A stretch of 22,795 bases of DNA from XYD1-FULL-44-32 sp964355855 (GCA_964355855.1 CAYHFD010000011.1:1-22795), one strand, 5' to 3'. Numbered from the stretch's first letter, positions 13,013 to 20,116 are shown. Numbers and translations are program-made. Notes: generated by a model not told the origin, from the letters alone.

Positions 13013-13561
13013 ATGTCTAAATATATCTCGATTCCGGAATCGCCTTTATCGCGATTTTTATTTTCTAATACAGTGATGGCGCCTTTATGGTTGGCGGTGC
13101 GTTTATATGTTGGTTCAACTTGGTTTCTAGCTGGGTTGGAAAAAATTTTTAACCCCAAGTGGACAGGTGAAGATTCGGGTCTGGCCTTAGCAGGTTTTGT
13201 TAAGGGAGCGTTGGCTAAAACAGTAGGTGAACATCCAGATGTGGCTGGTTGGTATGCTGATTTTTTACAAAACATGGTTTTGCCTAATGTGGTAGTTTGG
13301 GCCCATGCGGTAGCTTGGGGGGAAGTAGCGGTAGGTCTGGCTCTAATGGTTGGTTTATTTACTGGTCTGTCGGCTTTTGTTGGATTATTTATGAATATGA
13401 ATTTTATGCTAGCGGGGGCTTTAAGTGTAAATCCAGTTTTGTTTGTCCTTAGCATTTTGTTGGTGCTGGCGTGGCGGGTGGCTGGTTTTTTGGGGTTTGA
13501 CTATTGGTTGTTGCCGTCTCTTGGAACACCTTGGCAACCTGGCCGGATGGTGGGGAAATAA
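13013..13561 (+). CDS. DoxX-like integral membrane protein
   Basis: This 182-residue membrane protein has about four helices. MAPLWLAVRLYVGSTWFLAGLEKIFNPKW matches the DoxX/DoxD opening. VVWAHAVAWGEVAVGLALMVGLFTGLSAFVGLFMNMNFMLAGA matches the second and third helices, and a last helix with VLFVLSILLVLAWRVAGF follows. DoxX-family proteins are linked to quinone or thiosulfate redox chemistry (DoxD) but many are uncharacterised. The exact role here is unknown. It follows the MliC-like gene by 70 bp but has its own -10 box. The opposite strand also has a long open frame, which is a shadow. Confidence 0.82.
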   Translation: MSKYISIPESPLSRFLFSNTVMAPLWLAVRLYVGSTWFLAGLEKIFNPKWTGEDSGLALAGFVKGALAKTVGEHPDVAGWYADFLQNMVLPNVVVWAHAVAWGEVAVGLALMVGLFTGLSAFVGLFMNMNFMLAGALSVNPVLFVLSILLVLAWRVAGFLGFDYWLLPSLGTPWQPGRMVGK

Positions 13562-13572
13562 TTTCAACAAGG

Positions 13573-13602
13573 TTGACTTTTTAAATGGATGTGAAATAAT
13601 AT
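13573..13602 (+). promoter_or_regulatory. Promoter of a candidate small RNA
   Basis: TTGACT (13573-13578) is followed after 18 bp by TAATAT (13597-13602), or after 17 bp by ATAATA. It lies just after the DoxX-like gene stop, with no good coding frame before the terminator at 13691. Confidence 0.5.
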
Positions 13603-13608
13603 ATTTGG

Positions 13609-13727
13609 AAGCTCGTGTGGTCGGCCACCTCTTTAGTTTCCGCTTCCTTTGAGTAAGAGGTGTTTGGCAGCATGGCGTTTCTCCTTTCGGGAGGTAGTAG
13701 GTTTCCCAAACCTACTACCTCTTATTT
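13609..13727 (+). ncRNA. Candidate structured small RNA
   Basis: The roughly 120-nt stretch runs from a promoter-like sequence to a strong terminator and has three hairpins. CACCTCTT (13626-13633) pairs with AAGAGGTG (13655-13662); then a small CTCC-TTTC-GGGAG hairpin; then the terminator stem 13691-13721. It does not show the SRP RNA GGAA motif or the RNase P or 6S consensus, so I cannot name it. The 315-bp gap 13562-13876 has no convincing gene otherwise. The ends are estimates. Confidence 0.4.
13691..13721 (+). terminator. Rho-independent terminator
   Basis: A perfect 14-bp stem, GAGGTAGTAGGTTT - CCC - AAACCTACTACCTC, is followed by TTATTTTTT. Confidence 0.92.
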
Positions 13728-13876
13728 TTTATATCCACATCTCATTCTAGACAAGTTGTAAGACAGTTGCTAAGATAAGAGTAGACATTGACCTTGTTTT
13801 TCTATCTCCTTTTGCCTCTGTGTTGGAGGTCGAGGGGAGGTTTCGATAGGGTTCCAACTGTAGGAGGATTTGACAT

Positions 13877-14254
13877 ATGGGTAGGTTTAACCTGTTTCTG
13901 CTTGCCGTGGCGCTTGCCTTGGGTTTCGTGATGACTCCCAACACACAGGCCGACCAGTCCGAGGTGCCGAAGACACCCGTAGCCGTCGAAACCATTTCCG
14001 CGATGCTCCTGCCGGCCGTTCTTGCCGACGTGGGTACCCAAGCGATTATGGGCAGCGAGCCCATCCAGGCGAATTATGCCGTAGTCTCTGACGTGAACGA
14101 CGGACAGGGCTCGGCGGTTGTTGAAGCGAAGACCGCGGACATGGAGGTGGTATCGGCCAATTACGATTTTGGCGCGAGGCCGATGGTCACCGTCATCGAC
14201 AACACCACGACCATCGGTCCGATTTCCCGGGAAGTCTCCGTCTACCGCGCCTGA
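13877..14254 (+). CDS. Small secreted protein, unknown function
   Basis: I do not recognise this 125-residue protein. It has a signal peptide (MGRFNLFLLAVALALGFVMT, cleavage likely near NTQA-DQ at residue 26), then a mature part of about 100 residues. The mature part contains two similar stretches, IQANYAVVSDV and VVSANYDFGARP, and no cysteines. A strong Shine-Dalgarno sequence (AGGAGG) precedes the ATG, unlike most genes here. Codon use is clearly G+C-rich (GTC, ACC, GCC, CTG). A terminator closes the unit. It resembles in style the secreted gene at 18.8 kb, and both may come from the same donor (inference). Confidence 0.7.
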   Translation: MGRFNLFLLAVALALGFVMTPNTQADQSEVPKTPVAVETISAMLLPAVLADVGTQAIMGSEPIQANYAVVSDVNDGQGSAVVEAKTADMEVVSANYDFGARPMVTVIDNTTTIGPISREVSVYRA

Positions 14255-14296
14255 ACCAAGATCAGCTTTGGCTCGGTCAGAAGACGACCCCCACCT

Positions 14297-14324
14297 TGGG
14301 CCCCGTTGCGTACAACGGGGCCCA
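14297..14324 (+). terminator. Rho-independent terminator
   Basis: A perfect 12-bp stem TGGGCCCCGTTG - CGTA - CAACGGGGCCCA is followed by TAACTGTTTTT. Confidence 0.88.
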
Positions 14325-14424
14325 TAACTGTTTTTATTAAGTTCTATTTTAAAAACTTCCAATTTGACTTCTGGCTGGCAAGGCTTAACATAAGGACAGG
14401 CAGTTTAATATTTAAACTTTATAT

Positions 14425-14622
14425 ATGAGTTCAGACTACAAAGACGAAGATTTGAATATCGGGGTGGTGGTGGGGGTTATTATTGCGGTTTTAGTCATGA
14501 TTATGGTATTTGTCTTTGGCTTGTCTTTGGGCGGTAGTGATGACCAAATCGATCTGGTAAACATACCAGAGGGCGATGTGCCAACTACGACCGAAATCAG
14601 CGCTACTTCAACCATTCAGTAA
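14425..14622 (+). CDS. Small single-pass membrane protein
   Basis: This 65-residue protein has a charged N-terminus (MSSDYKDEDLN), one transmembrane helix (VVVGVIIAVLVMIMVFVFGLSL, residues 13-34) and a short acidic, Thr/Ser-rich tail outside or inside the membrane. No family is recognised and there is no Shine-Dalgarno sequence. It ends 82 bp before ftsH; small membrane proteins beside ftsH could be partners, but nothing in the sequence proves this. Confidence 0.6.
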   Translation: MSSDYKDEDLNIGVVVGVIIAVLVMIMVFVFGLSLGGSDDQIDLVNIPEGDVPTTTEISATSTIQ

Positions 14623-14658
14623 GCTTTTGTTGACCCTTTCTTTTTGTGAAATTTTGGC

Positions 14659-14664
14659 TATAAT
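14659..14664 (+). promoter_or_regulatory. -10 box upstream of ftsH
   Basis: A perfect TATAAT lies 40 bp before the ftsH ATG. A TTGACC at 14630-14635 is 23 bp upstream, too far to be a standard -35. Confidence 0.45.
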
Positions 14665-14704
14665 TCACCCTGTATTCATATGGGCATTTTAAAGATACTT
14701 TTAT

Positions 14705-16627
14705 ATGGTAACTAAAAATAAAGACAATCAAAAGAAGCGCCGACGGCTTCCCGTGTGGGGCCAGTTTGGTGGGCAAATTTTAATTGCCCTTTGTGTTTTG
14801 GTTTTGGTGGTTAGTGCTTATTCGGCCCTTACTGCCAAAGACAACCAAACCAAGGAAATTTCTTTATCGGAATTGGCAACTAAAATCCAAGCCGGTGAAG
14901 TGTCAAAAATTATGGTCGAAGGTGACCAACTAACATTGACACTTAAAAATGGCGACCAAGAAGTTTCAAAAAAAGAGCTAGAATCTTCCTTGTCTGAAAC
15001 TTTAGCTAACTACGATGTTACTGGTAAAGAATTGGCGGGGGTGAAAATTGATGTCAAAAGCGCTACTGGTTTTGGTTATTGGATTTTAAATATTTTACCT
15101 TTTGCCGTCCCAATAATTTTCCTAATTGTTTTTTTCTGGCTTATTTCGCGTCAAATGAAAGGAGCGTCGATGCAGGCTTTTAGTTTTGGCCAATCCAAAG
15201 CACGGATTATTGACCCCAACGACAAGAGCCAAAAAGTAATGTTTAAAGATGTGGCGGGCAACAAAGAAGCCAAGTCCGAGCTAGAAGAAATTGTTGATTT
15301 TTTGCGTAACCCTAAGAAATTTTTGGACATTGGGGCCCGTATTCCCAAAGGAGTGCTTTTAATGGGGGCCCCGGGGACCGGAAAAACCTTGCTGGCCCGA
15401 GCAGTAGCCGGTGAAGCCCATGTTCCTTTCTTTTATTTGTCTGGTTCCGAGTTTGTGGAAATGTTTGTGGGAGTGGGGGCTTCGCGGGTACGAGATTTGT
15501 TTAAGCTCGCGAAAAATGCCGCGCCTTCAATTATCTTTATCGATGAAATCGATGCGATTGGCCGGCACCGCGGGTCGGGGATGGGAGGCGGTAATGATGA
15601 ACGGGAACAAACCCTAAATCAGATTTTGGTGGAGATGGATGGGTTTGAACCCAATGAAAAACTAATTGTTATGGCCGCGACCAACCGGCCCGATGTGTTG
15701 GACAAGGCCCTTCTTCGACCGGGGCGGTTTGACCGGCGGGTGGTGCTTGATAACCCAGACATAAATGACCGCGAAGCGATTTTAAAAATTCATGCCACCA
15801 AAAAACCACTAGCTGAAGATGTAAACATGCGGGTTATCGCCCAACGGACCCCGGGTTTTTCTGGTGCCGACTTAGCTAACCTGATGAACGAAGCGGCCAT
15901 TTTAGCGGCGCGGGAAGATCGGAAAACTATTGCGCAGTATGACCTAATCCGTAGTGTAGAAAAAGTGATGCTTGGTCCGGAACGGAAAAGCCATATTTTG
16001 TCGGAGAAGGAAAAAGAAATCACCGCTTATCACGAAATTGGCCATGCCTTGATCGCTTCGGTCTTGCCTCACGCGGACCCAGTGCACAAAGTGTCCATTA
16101 TTTCACGGGGTCACGCCGCTGGTTACACTTTGAAACTGCCGATTGAGGATAAAAAATTAAATTCTAAAAATGAATTTTTAGATGATATTGCGGTGTCGCT
16201 CGGGGGCTATGCAGTGGAACAGATGATTTTTGGTGATATTACGACGGGTGCCTCGAACGATATCCAAGTGGCCACCTCACTCGCTCGCGCCATGGTGACC
16301 CGCTACGGGATGAGCGAAAAAGTGGGGCCGATCGATTTTGGGGTGGGAACCGTTTCCCATATTGGAGAAGTGCCACTAACGGAAAAAAGTGCCTCGGAAG
16401 CCACTTGGGCCATTATTGATGAAGAGGTGTCGGCACTGATGAAAAATGGTTTGGTGCGGGCCCGCGAAGTTTTGGTCAACTATCGCGCGGCGCTGGATTC
16501 TTTGTCTAAAGAATTGGTGCGGACCGAAACCTTGGAGCGAGCCGAGTTTGAGGTTTTGTTGAAGGCCAATGGGATTGAACCCAAGGTGGATAAACGGATT
16601 GCAGAGGAGGTGGTGGTGGGAAAATAA
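14705..16627 (+). CDS. ftsH: ATP-dependent zinc metalloprotease FtsH
   Basis: This 640-residue hexameric AAA+ protease of the inner membrane degrades misfolded membrane proteins and regulatory or tagged proteins. TM1 is at about residues 19-42, a periplasmic FtsH_ext domain at 50-118, and TM2 at about 123-147. The AAA domain has Walker A GAPGTGKT (221-228), Walker B IIFIDEID, second-region-of-homology residues (ATNRPDVLDKALLRPGRFDR) and the FVGVGASRVR pore region. The peptidase has the zinc motif HEIGH (about 442-446) and the third ligand Asp in TGASNDIQ. The length is normal. No Shine-Dalgarno sequence is visible; ATG 14705 is the only start that fits the N-terminal basic-TM pattern. Confidence 0.98.
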   Translation: MVTKNKDNQKKRRRLPVWGQFGGQILIALCVLVLVVSAYSALTAKDNQTKEISLSELATKIQAGEVSKIMVEGDQLTLTLKNGDQEVSKKELESSLSETLANYDVTGKELAGVKIDVKSATGFGYWILNILPFAVPIIFLIVFFWLISRQMKGASMQAFSFGQSKARIIDPNDKSQKVMFKDVAGNKEAKSELEEIVDFLRNPKKFLDIGARIPKGVLLMGAPGTGKTLLARAVAGEAHVPFFYLSGSEFVEMFVGVGASRVRDLFKLAKNAAPSIIFIDEIDAIGRHRGSGMGGGNDEREQTLNQILVEMDGFEPNEKLIVMAATNRPDVLDKALLRPGRFDRRVVLDNPDINDREAILKIHATKKPLAEDVNMRVIAQRTPGFSGADLANLMNEAAILAAREDRKTIAQYDLIRSVEKVMLGPERKSHILSEKEKEITAYHEIGHALIASVLPHADPVHKVSIISRGHAAGYTLKLPIEDKKLNSKNEFLDDIAVSLGGYAVEQMIFGDITTGASNDIQVATSLARAMVTRYGMSEKVGPIDFGVGTVSHIGEVPLTEKSASEATWAIIDEEVSALMKNGLVRAREVLVNYRAALDSLSKELVRTETLERAEFEVLLKANGIEPKVDKRIAEEVVVGK

Positions 16628-16633
16628 TTTCGC

Positions 16634-16726
16634 CAACAGAAGTTTTGGAGGCACGGATTTTTTAAAGCTTAAAAAATCCTGAAACGCTCGCGCCGTCGCG
16701 CTCACGACTCCTCCAAAACTTTGTTG
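16634..16726. repeat. Nested inverted repeat between ftsH and truB
   Basis: The outer arms 16634-16651 and 16710-16726 (AAGTTTTGGAGG/CCTCCAAAACTT plus CAACA/TGTTG) enclose an inner perfect 11-bp hairpin, GGATTTTTTAA - AGC - TTAAAAAATCC (16655-16679). A G+C-rich segment, GCTCGCGCCGTCGCGCTCACG, partly splits the loop. It may terminate ftsH. The type recalls degenerate dispersed repeats of Patescibacteria. Confidence 0.7.
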
Positions 16727-16766
16727 ACTTAATTTATTTTCTTAATAAATAGTGTTGTTGTAAATT

Positions 16767-17525
16767 ATGCCCATCATTAACATTTACAAACCCGCTGGCT
16801 TCACACCACTGGAGGCACTAGAAAAATTGCGAACGCAAAAACCAGAATTGGTTGGTGCTAAAGCCGTTGGTGACGGCTCGCCCGGCGCCAGCAGGGCGCT
16901 TAGGGAAAAAATGACTTATGCGGGCCGGCTCGACCCACTGGCCGAGGGGGTGATGTTGGTGGTGACAGGGGAGGATATTGCACGTAAGGATGAATTTTTA
17001 AATTTAGCAAAAACTTATGAAGTGGAAGTGTTGTTTGGCTTGGCGACCGATACGGGTGATGTGTTGGGGTTGGTAACAGAATTATTGCCGGCTGAATTAA
17101 GGATTGAAGAAGTAGCCAAAGCCAGTGCCAGCTTAATCGGCCGGCGCTTGCAAACCGCTCCACGGTATTCGGCCCCCGGTATCGATGGTAAAAAATTTAC
17201 TAAAGAAGTGGAGGTTTACACGATTGAAATTAGTGAGCTGACTAAAATTTCGGCCCGTGATTTGTTGATTGATATTGAGAAAAGGGTGAGGGAAGTAACC
17301 GGTGATTTTCGCCAAGCGAAAATCACCGAATGTTGGCAAAAATATTTAGCTAACAGTGACCAAATTTTTCCAGTTGTTAAACTAATTATTTCCGCTTCGT
17401 CTGGCACCTATATGAGAGTGTTGGCCGAGGATTTAGGTCAAGTTTTAGGTGTACCAGCCTTGGCCTATAAAATTAAGCGTATAAAGGTGGGAGAGTATGA
17501 CTTATCCACCGTTTTGCGTTTATAA
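16767..17525 (+). CDS. truB: tRNA pseudouridine(55) synthase TruB
   Basis: This 252-residue enzyme makes pseudouridine 55 in the T-loop of tRNAs. The N-terminal NIYKPAGFTPLEAL replaces the usual 'DKPxGxTS'. The catalytic motif YAGRLDPLAEGVM (Asp at about residue 58) is clear, followed by KTYEVEVLFGLATDTGD, GRRLQTAPRYSAPGIDGKK and CSSGTYxR-like SASSGTYMRVLAEDLG. The usual Thr in GTLDP is Arg here (GRLDP), a known variant. No PUA domain is apparent at the C-terminus. A 13-bp perfect hairpin lies inside the gene at 17300-17328. No Shine-Dalgarno sequence is visible. Confidence 0.93.
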   Translation: MPIINIYKPAGFTPLEALEKLRTQKPELVGAKAVGDGSPGASRALREKMTYAGRLDPLAEGVMLVVTGEDIARKDEFLNLAKTYEVEVLFGLATDTGDVLGLVTELLPAELRIEEVAKASASLIGRRLQTAPRYSAPGIDGKKFTKEVEVYTIEISELTKISARDLLIDIEKRVREVTGDFRQAKITECWQKYLANSDQIFPVVKLIISASSGTYMRVLAEDLGQVLGVPALAYKIKRIKVGEYDLSTVLRL

Positions 17526-17548
17526 AATATCTATAACCGTACTCTTGA

Positions 17549-17554
17549 GTTATA
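17549..17554 (+). promoter_or_regulatory. -10 box before the HTH gene, within an inverted repeat
   Basis: TATAAT lies inside AGTTATAATATG-TAA-CATATAACT (17547-17570), an imperfect inverted repeat 15 bp before the ATG. It could be an autoregulatory site for the HTH protein encoded downstream; this is inference. Confidence 0.4.
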
Positions 17555-17584
17555 ATATGTAACATATAACTTCATTAGTTCGAT

Positions 17585-18244
17585 ATGGCCCGAAGAGAAG
17601 ATAAAAACAAAGCTCTTGTTTTGAGGAAAAAAGGATATAGCTATTCCCAAATAAAAGAAGAATTAAATATAAGTAAAAGCACCCTGAGTGGTTGGCTTGC
17701 TTCTTACCCTTTGTCTGTGGAAAGAATCAAAGAATTGCGTGACAATAGCCCAAGACGGATTGAGAGGTATAGGAATACCATGAAGTTGAAGAGAGAAGCC
17801 CGTCTTTCAAGTGTATATAAAAAGGTGAAAGAAGATATTGGAAAACTAAGTAATCGGGAAATATTTTTAGCTGGAATGTTTTTATATTGGGCTGAAGGTT
17901 ACAAGAGAGCCATTTCCACAACCGCTCTGGGCAACACCGATCCAACCATGCTCAGATTTTTTATCAAGTGGTTAAAAGTGATAAATGCTCCAATTCATAA
18001 AATTACAGTACGATTGCATATTTATGCTGATATGGATGAAAAAAAAGCAATCCAATTTTGGTGTAAAGAACTTAGTTTACCGGAAGCATGTTTTGTAAAA
18101 ACTTATGTAAAAAAGTCGAACTTATCGGGACTTACTTATAAAAATGGCTTTGGCCATGGTACCTGTAATATTTTAATTTATAACCAAGATTTGCATGAGT
18201 ATGTTTTATCATCCTTGCAGTATATTAGGTCTGAATTAACATAA
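17585..18244 (+). CDS. HTH protein, possibly LAGLIDADG-like (CPR-type hypothetical)
   Basis: This 219-residue protein has an N-terminal helix-turn-helix of Hin/resolvase style: ALVLRKKGYSYSQIKEELN, then ISKSTLSGWL (residues 9-38). A basic helical linker follows (about 45-85). The C-terminal domain opens with FLAGMFLYWAEGYKRA (about 93-108), followed by LGNTDPTMLRFFIKWLKVI, ITVRLHIYADMDEKKA and CNILIYNQDLHEYVLSSL. The LYWAEG / NTDP.M..FF..WL pattern resembles, from memory, an uncharacterised Patescibacteria family whose second domain looks like a LAGLIDADG fold. Function is unknown, and a DNA-binding or homing-nuclease role is inference. It is A+T-rich and ends 39 bp before a tRNA gene. No Shine-Dalgarno sequence is visible. 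Confidence 0.7.
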   Translation: MARREDKNKALVLRKKGYSYSQIKEELNISKSTLSGWLASYPLSVERIKELRDNSPRRIERYRNTMKLKREARLSSVYKKVKEDIGKLSNREIFLAGMFLYWAEGYKRAISTTALGNTDPTMLRFFIKWLKVINAPIHKITVRLHIYADMDEKKAIQFWCKELSLPEACFVKTYVKKSNLSGLTYKNGFGHGTCNILIYNQDLHEYVLSSLQYIRSELT

Positions 18245-18283
18245 ATTTGATTTTTATTGTGAGCCAGATATGCTGATGATATT

Positions 18284-18356
18284 GCGCGCATAGCTCAGTT
18301 GGTAGAGCGTTCGTCTTATACACGAATGGTCCCAGGTTCGAATCCTGGTGCGCGCA
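18284..18356 (+). tRNA. tRNA-Ile (anticodon UAU)
   Basis: A full 73-nt cloverleaf is visible: acceptor GCGCGCA/TGCGCGC (7 bp perfect), D-stem GCTC/GAGC with loop AGTTGGTA, anticodon stem TTCGT/ACGAA with loop CTTATAC, T-stem CCAGG/CCTGG with loop TTCGAAT, and discriminator A. The anticodon TAT is at 18317-18319. CCA is not encoded beyond the first C. It would read AUA isoleucine codons, which most bacteria read with a lysidine-modified CAU tRNA. Confidence 0.93.
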
Positions 18357-18380
18357 CAAATTTCCTAAAAAATCACAGCT

Positions 18381-18411
18381 ATTGACAAATTGTCAATGAA
18401 TATGATACAAT
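18381..18411 (+). promoter_or_regulatory. Promoter with palindromic operator over the -35
   Basis: TTGACA (18382-18387), an 18-bp spacer and TACAAT (18406-18411) form a strong promoter. The -35 lies in a perfect 8-1-8 palindrome, ATTGACAA-A-TTGTCAAT (18381-18397), the layout of a repressor binding site. It drives the 18502-19991 genes. Confidence 0.75.
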
Positions 18412-18501
18412 AGTATGTAGAAAGGTGGCCTTAGTTTGGGCCATTTATGCTTGGAACTTGTCAAAATACCGGTTTTTTACCGGGTAGGAAGGAAAAACAC
18501 A

Positions 18502-18792
18502 TTGAACCCAAAGCAGTTTTTCGGGGCGGTGTTGTTTGCTGGAGTCCTGTTTGCCACTATTTTGGTGGTAATCGGGATTCGGAGTGGGGTGTTTAATGAC
18601 CCACTTCATCCCCAGCAAATCCACCGGCCGGCCACTAGCCGTTCGGCGGAGCCAATTGTTCGGCTCAACCAGTCGGCAACCGTTTGCTCTGAAGCCAAAC
18701 CGGCGAAGCTGGTATCGGCCGAGGAGCTGAAGGCGAATTCCGTTGGCTATAGCTTCAAACCGCCCATGCGGCTTGAAGTTCGCGTGAAGTAG
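18502..18792 (+). CDS. Small single-TM protein, unknown function
   Basis: This protein has 96 residues from TTG 18502. The frame is open to 18436, but I chose this start because AGGAAGG lies 8 nt before it and the protein then begins with a typical anchor (FFGAVLFAGVLFATILVVIGI, residues 6-26). The rest is a short Pro/Ala-rich, polar segment ending KPPMRLEVRVK, with no recognised domain. It is G+C-rich and followed after 23 bp by the secreted gene, which also has a Shine-Dalgarno sequence. The two probably form an operon under the palindromic promoter at 18381. Confidence 0.6.
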   Translation: MNPKQFFGAVLFAGVLFATILVVIGIRSGVFNDPLHPQQIHRPATSRSAEPIVRLNQSATVCSEAKPAKLVSAEELKANSVGYSFKPPMRLEVRVK

Positions 18793-18815
18793 AACGAAAC
18801 GAAAAAAGAAGGAGA

Positions 18816-19991
18816 ATGAAGATGAAGAAGCACATTCTGTCCCTGTTTTTGGCCACGATTGTGGCGGTCCAAGTTTCGGTTTCTGCGGCTGGTCCCAGTG
18901 TCGAAGTCGACCCTGAACGAGGAGCGACTTCGGAAATGCTGGCCCAGCTTCTGGCGGGATTCCAACCTGATGAATATCAGGGTTGGTTCAGCCACGAACG
19001 CTCGGACAGCGGCGTCGGCAAGAACCACTACGTTGATGGCAACTTCCGCCTAAACGCGGATAAGCAAGTCGTCTACGTGGAAATCGACGACGTCGTGATC
19101 TACGATGATCCGTCGAATCCACTTCTGACCCTGCCGAGCCCGATTTCAGCTGTCCGAGACTTTTACATCGGACTGACGGCACTTGAGGATGGCGAGTCGG
19201 TGATGTATGGATACACCGACAACGGCTACCTCGAGCCAGGCGAGGGTGTGACCATCATGTTGCGGCCCGATTGGCAGGCGGAATTCGTCGCCTATGACCC
19301 GCCGGTCGGCGTGGACGCCGAAAACCTGCGTCTGCGGACTGAAAGCGGTCAGATTGGCTGGTACAACAGCAATCTGGGAGGCTTTGAGGTTTGGCTTAAT
19401 CCTCTCGATGGTGAGTAGTTGTACCAAATTTTCGACGCTTCGAGCGGAGAGGTGCTCGCCAGTGGTACCGTGAGCCCGGTTTCCGTTCCGGTTCCTGATT
19501 CTGGCCACCACCTGAACCTTTCCTATGTCGATGGCATCACGCCCGTGATGCTCGATCCGGAGCAGGGACAGTGGTACTCTGATCACCCAGATCAGGGATT
19601 TACCGGCCAGTCTGACTTGGGTGACGAGCGTGTCGCTTCCAAGACTTTCATCGTGAAGCGAGACGAATACTCGCCCACGGTGATCTTCTTGGAAGATTTC
19701 CAGGGCCAAGTCCAGGCTTGGGAGTATCGCCAGTCCGGCGAGATGCCCAATTTGCCGCTCCAAGTTTCGACTTCGTCGCAAGAGCAAGAGGTCGCTCAAA
19801 TGATTGAGGACCTCGAGACCCAGATTGAGAACTTGCACGGTCCGACGGCCAAGGTGGGCGTGCCCAATGATTGGTCCATTCTGACCATTCCGGCGGGTCC
19901 AGCGAAGGTGATCATCACAGTCTTTGGCAATGAAGACCCTGACGGCACCTTTGACGCCATCTTCGCCTACGGCGAAGGCGGTGTTGGCTGA
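18816..19991 (+). pseudogene. Secreted protein split by an in-frame amber codon
   Basis: One frame of 391 codons has a single TAG at 19416-19418. The first 200 codons begin with a signal peptide (MKMKKHILSLFLATIVAVQV, cleavage near SAA-GP) after a good AAGGAG Shine-Dalgarno sequence. The part after TAG continues in the same frame with the same composition (LYQIFDASSGEVLASG...), has no signal peptide and no ribosome binding site, and ends VFGNEDPDGTFDAIFAYGEGGVG. No family is recognised; an acidic Asp/Glu-rich extracellular protein is all I can say. TAG ends several ordinary genes here (e.g. 3192-3194, 22647-22649), so recoding is unlikely. A nonsense mutation is the simplest reading, leaving a 200-residue secreted fragment. 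A sequencing error is possible. It is G+C-rich like its upstream partner. Confidence 0.7.
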
Positions 19992-20012
19992 AACCGGAGT
20001 CTTGTTTGATGT

Positions 20013-20074
20013 AACCGCTTTGTGTGGCTGGTAGTACCTAAAAAATACTATCCAGCTGCGCGAAGCGGTTTTTT
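20013..20074 (+). terminator. Rho-independent terminator
   Basis: The outer stem AACCGCTT/AAGCGGTT (20013-20020 with 20063-20070) and inner stem GCTGG-TAGTA/TACTA-T-CCAGC are followed by TTTTGTTTTTTTT. Confidence 0.82.
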
Positions 20075-20093
20075 GTTTTTTTTATACATATCA

Positions 20094-20116
20094 ATGTCAA
20101 GGTGTCACCTTGACAT
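20094..20116. promoter_or_regulatory. Perfect palindrome, possible operator
   Basis: ATGTCAAGGTG-T-CACCTTGACAT is an 11-1-11 perfect inverted repeat that contains TTGACA. It is one of three palindromes in the 273-bp gap 19992-20264; the others are AACACT-C-AGTGTT (20129-20141) and CCCCTGT-ACAGGGG (20190-20203). Confidence 0.5.

Noticed and set aside
13000..13455. Minus-strand open frame of 151 codons
   Set aside because: Shadow of the DoxX-like gene; low-complexity translation without membrane or domain features.
13609..13727. SRP (4.5S) RNA
   Set aside because: The conserved asymmetric loop and GGAA tetraloop motif are not present.
17300..17328. Hairpin in truB as a terminator
   Set aside because: It has no T run and lies mid-gene, with conserved TruB sequence continuing after it.
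9066..19418. Stop-codon reassignment to explain in-frame TGA (9132) and TAG (19416)
   Set aside because: TAG, TGA and TAA all end ordinary genes in this window (for example 3192, 14252, 1251), and the GIY-YIG frame also has a TAA.
19146..19838. Minus-strand open frame of 230 codons
   Set aside because: It covers both halves of the plus-strand secreted protein; the plus strand has the signal peptide, Shine-Dalgarno sequence and terminator. Long antisense frames are common in G+C-rich genes.
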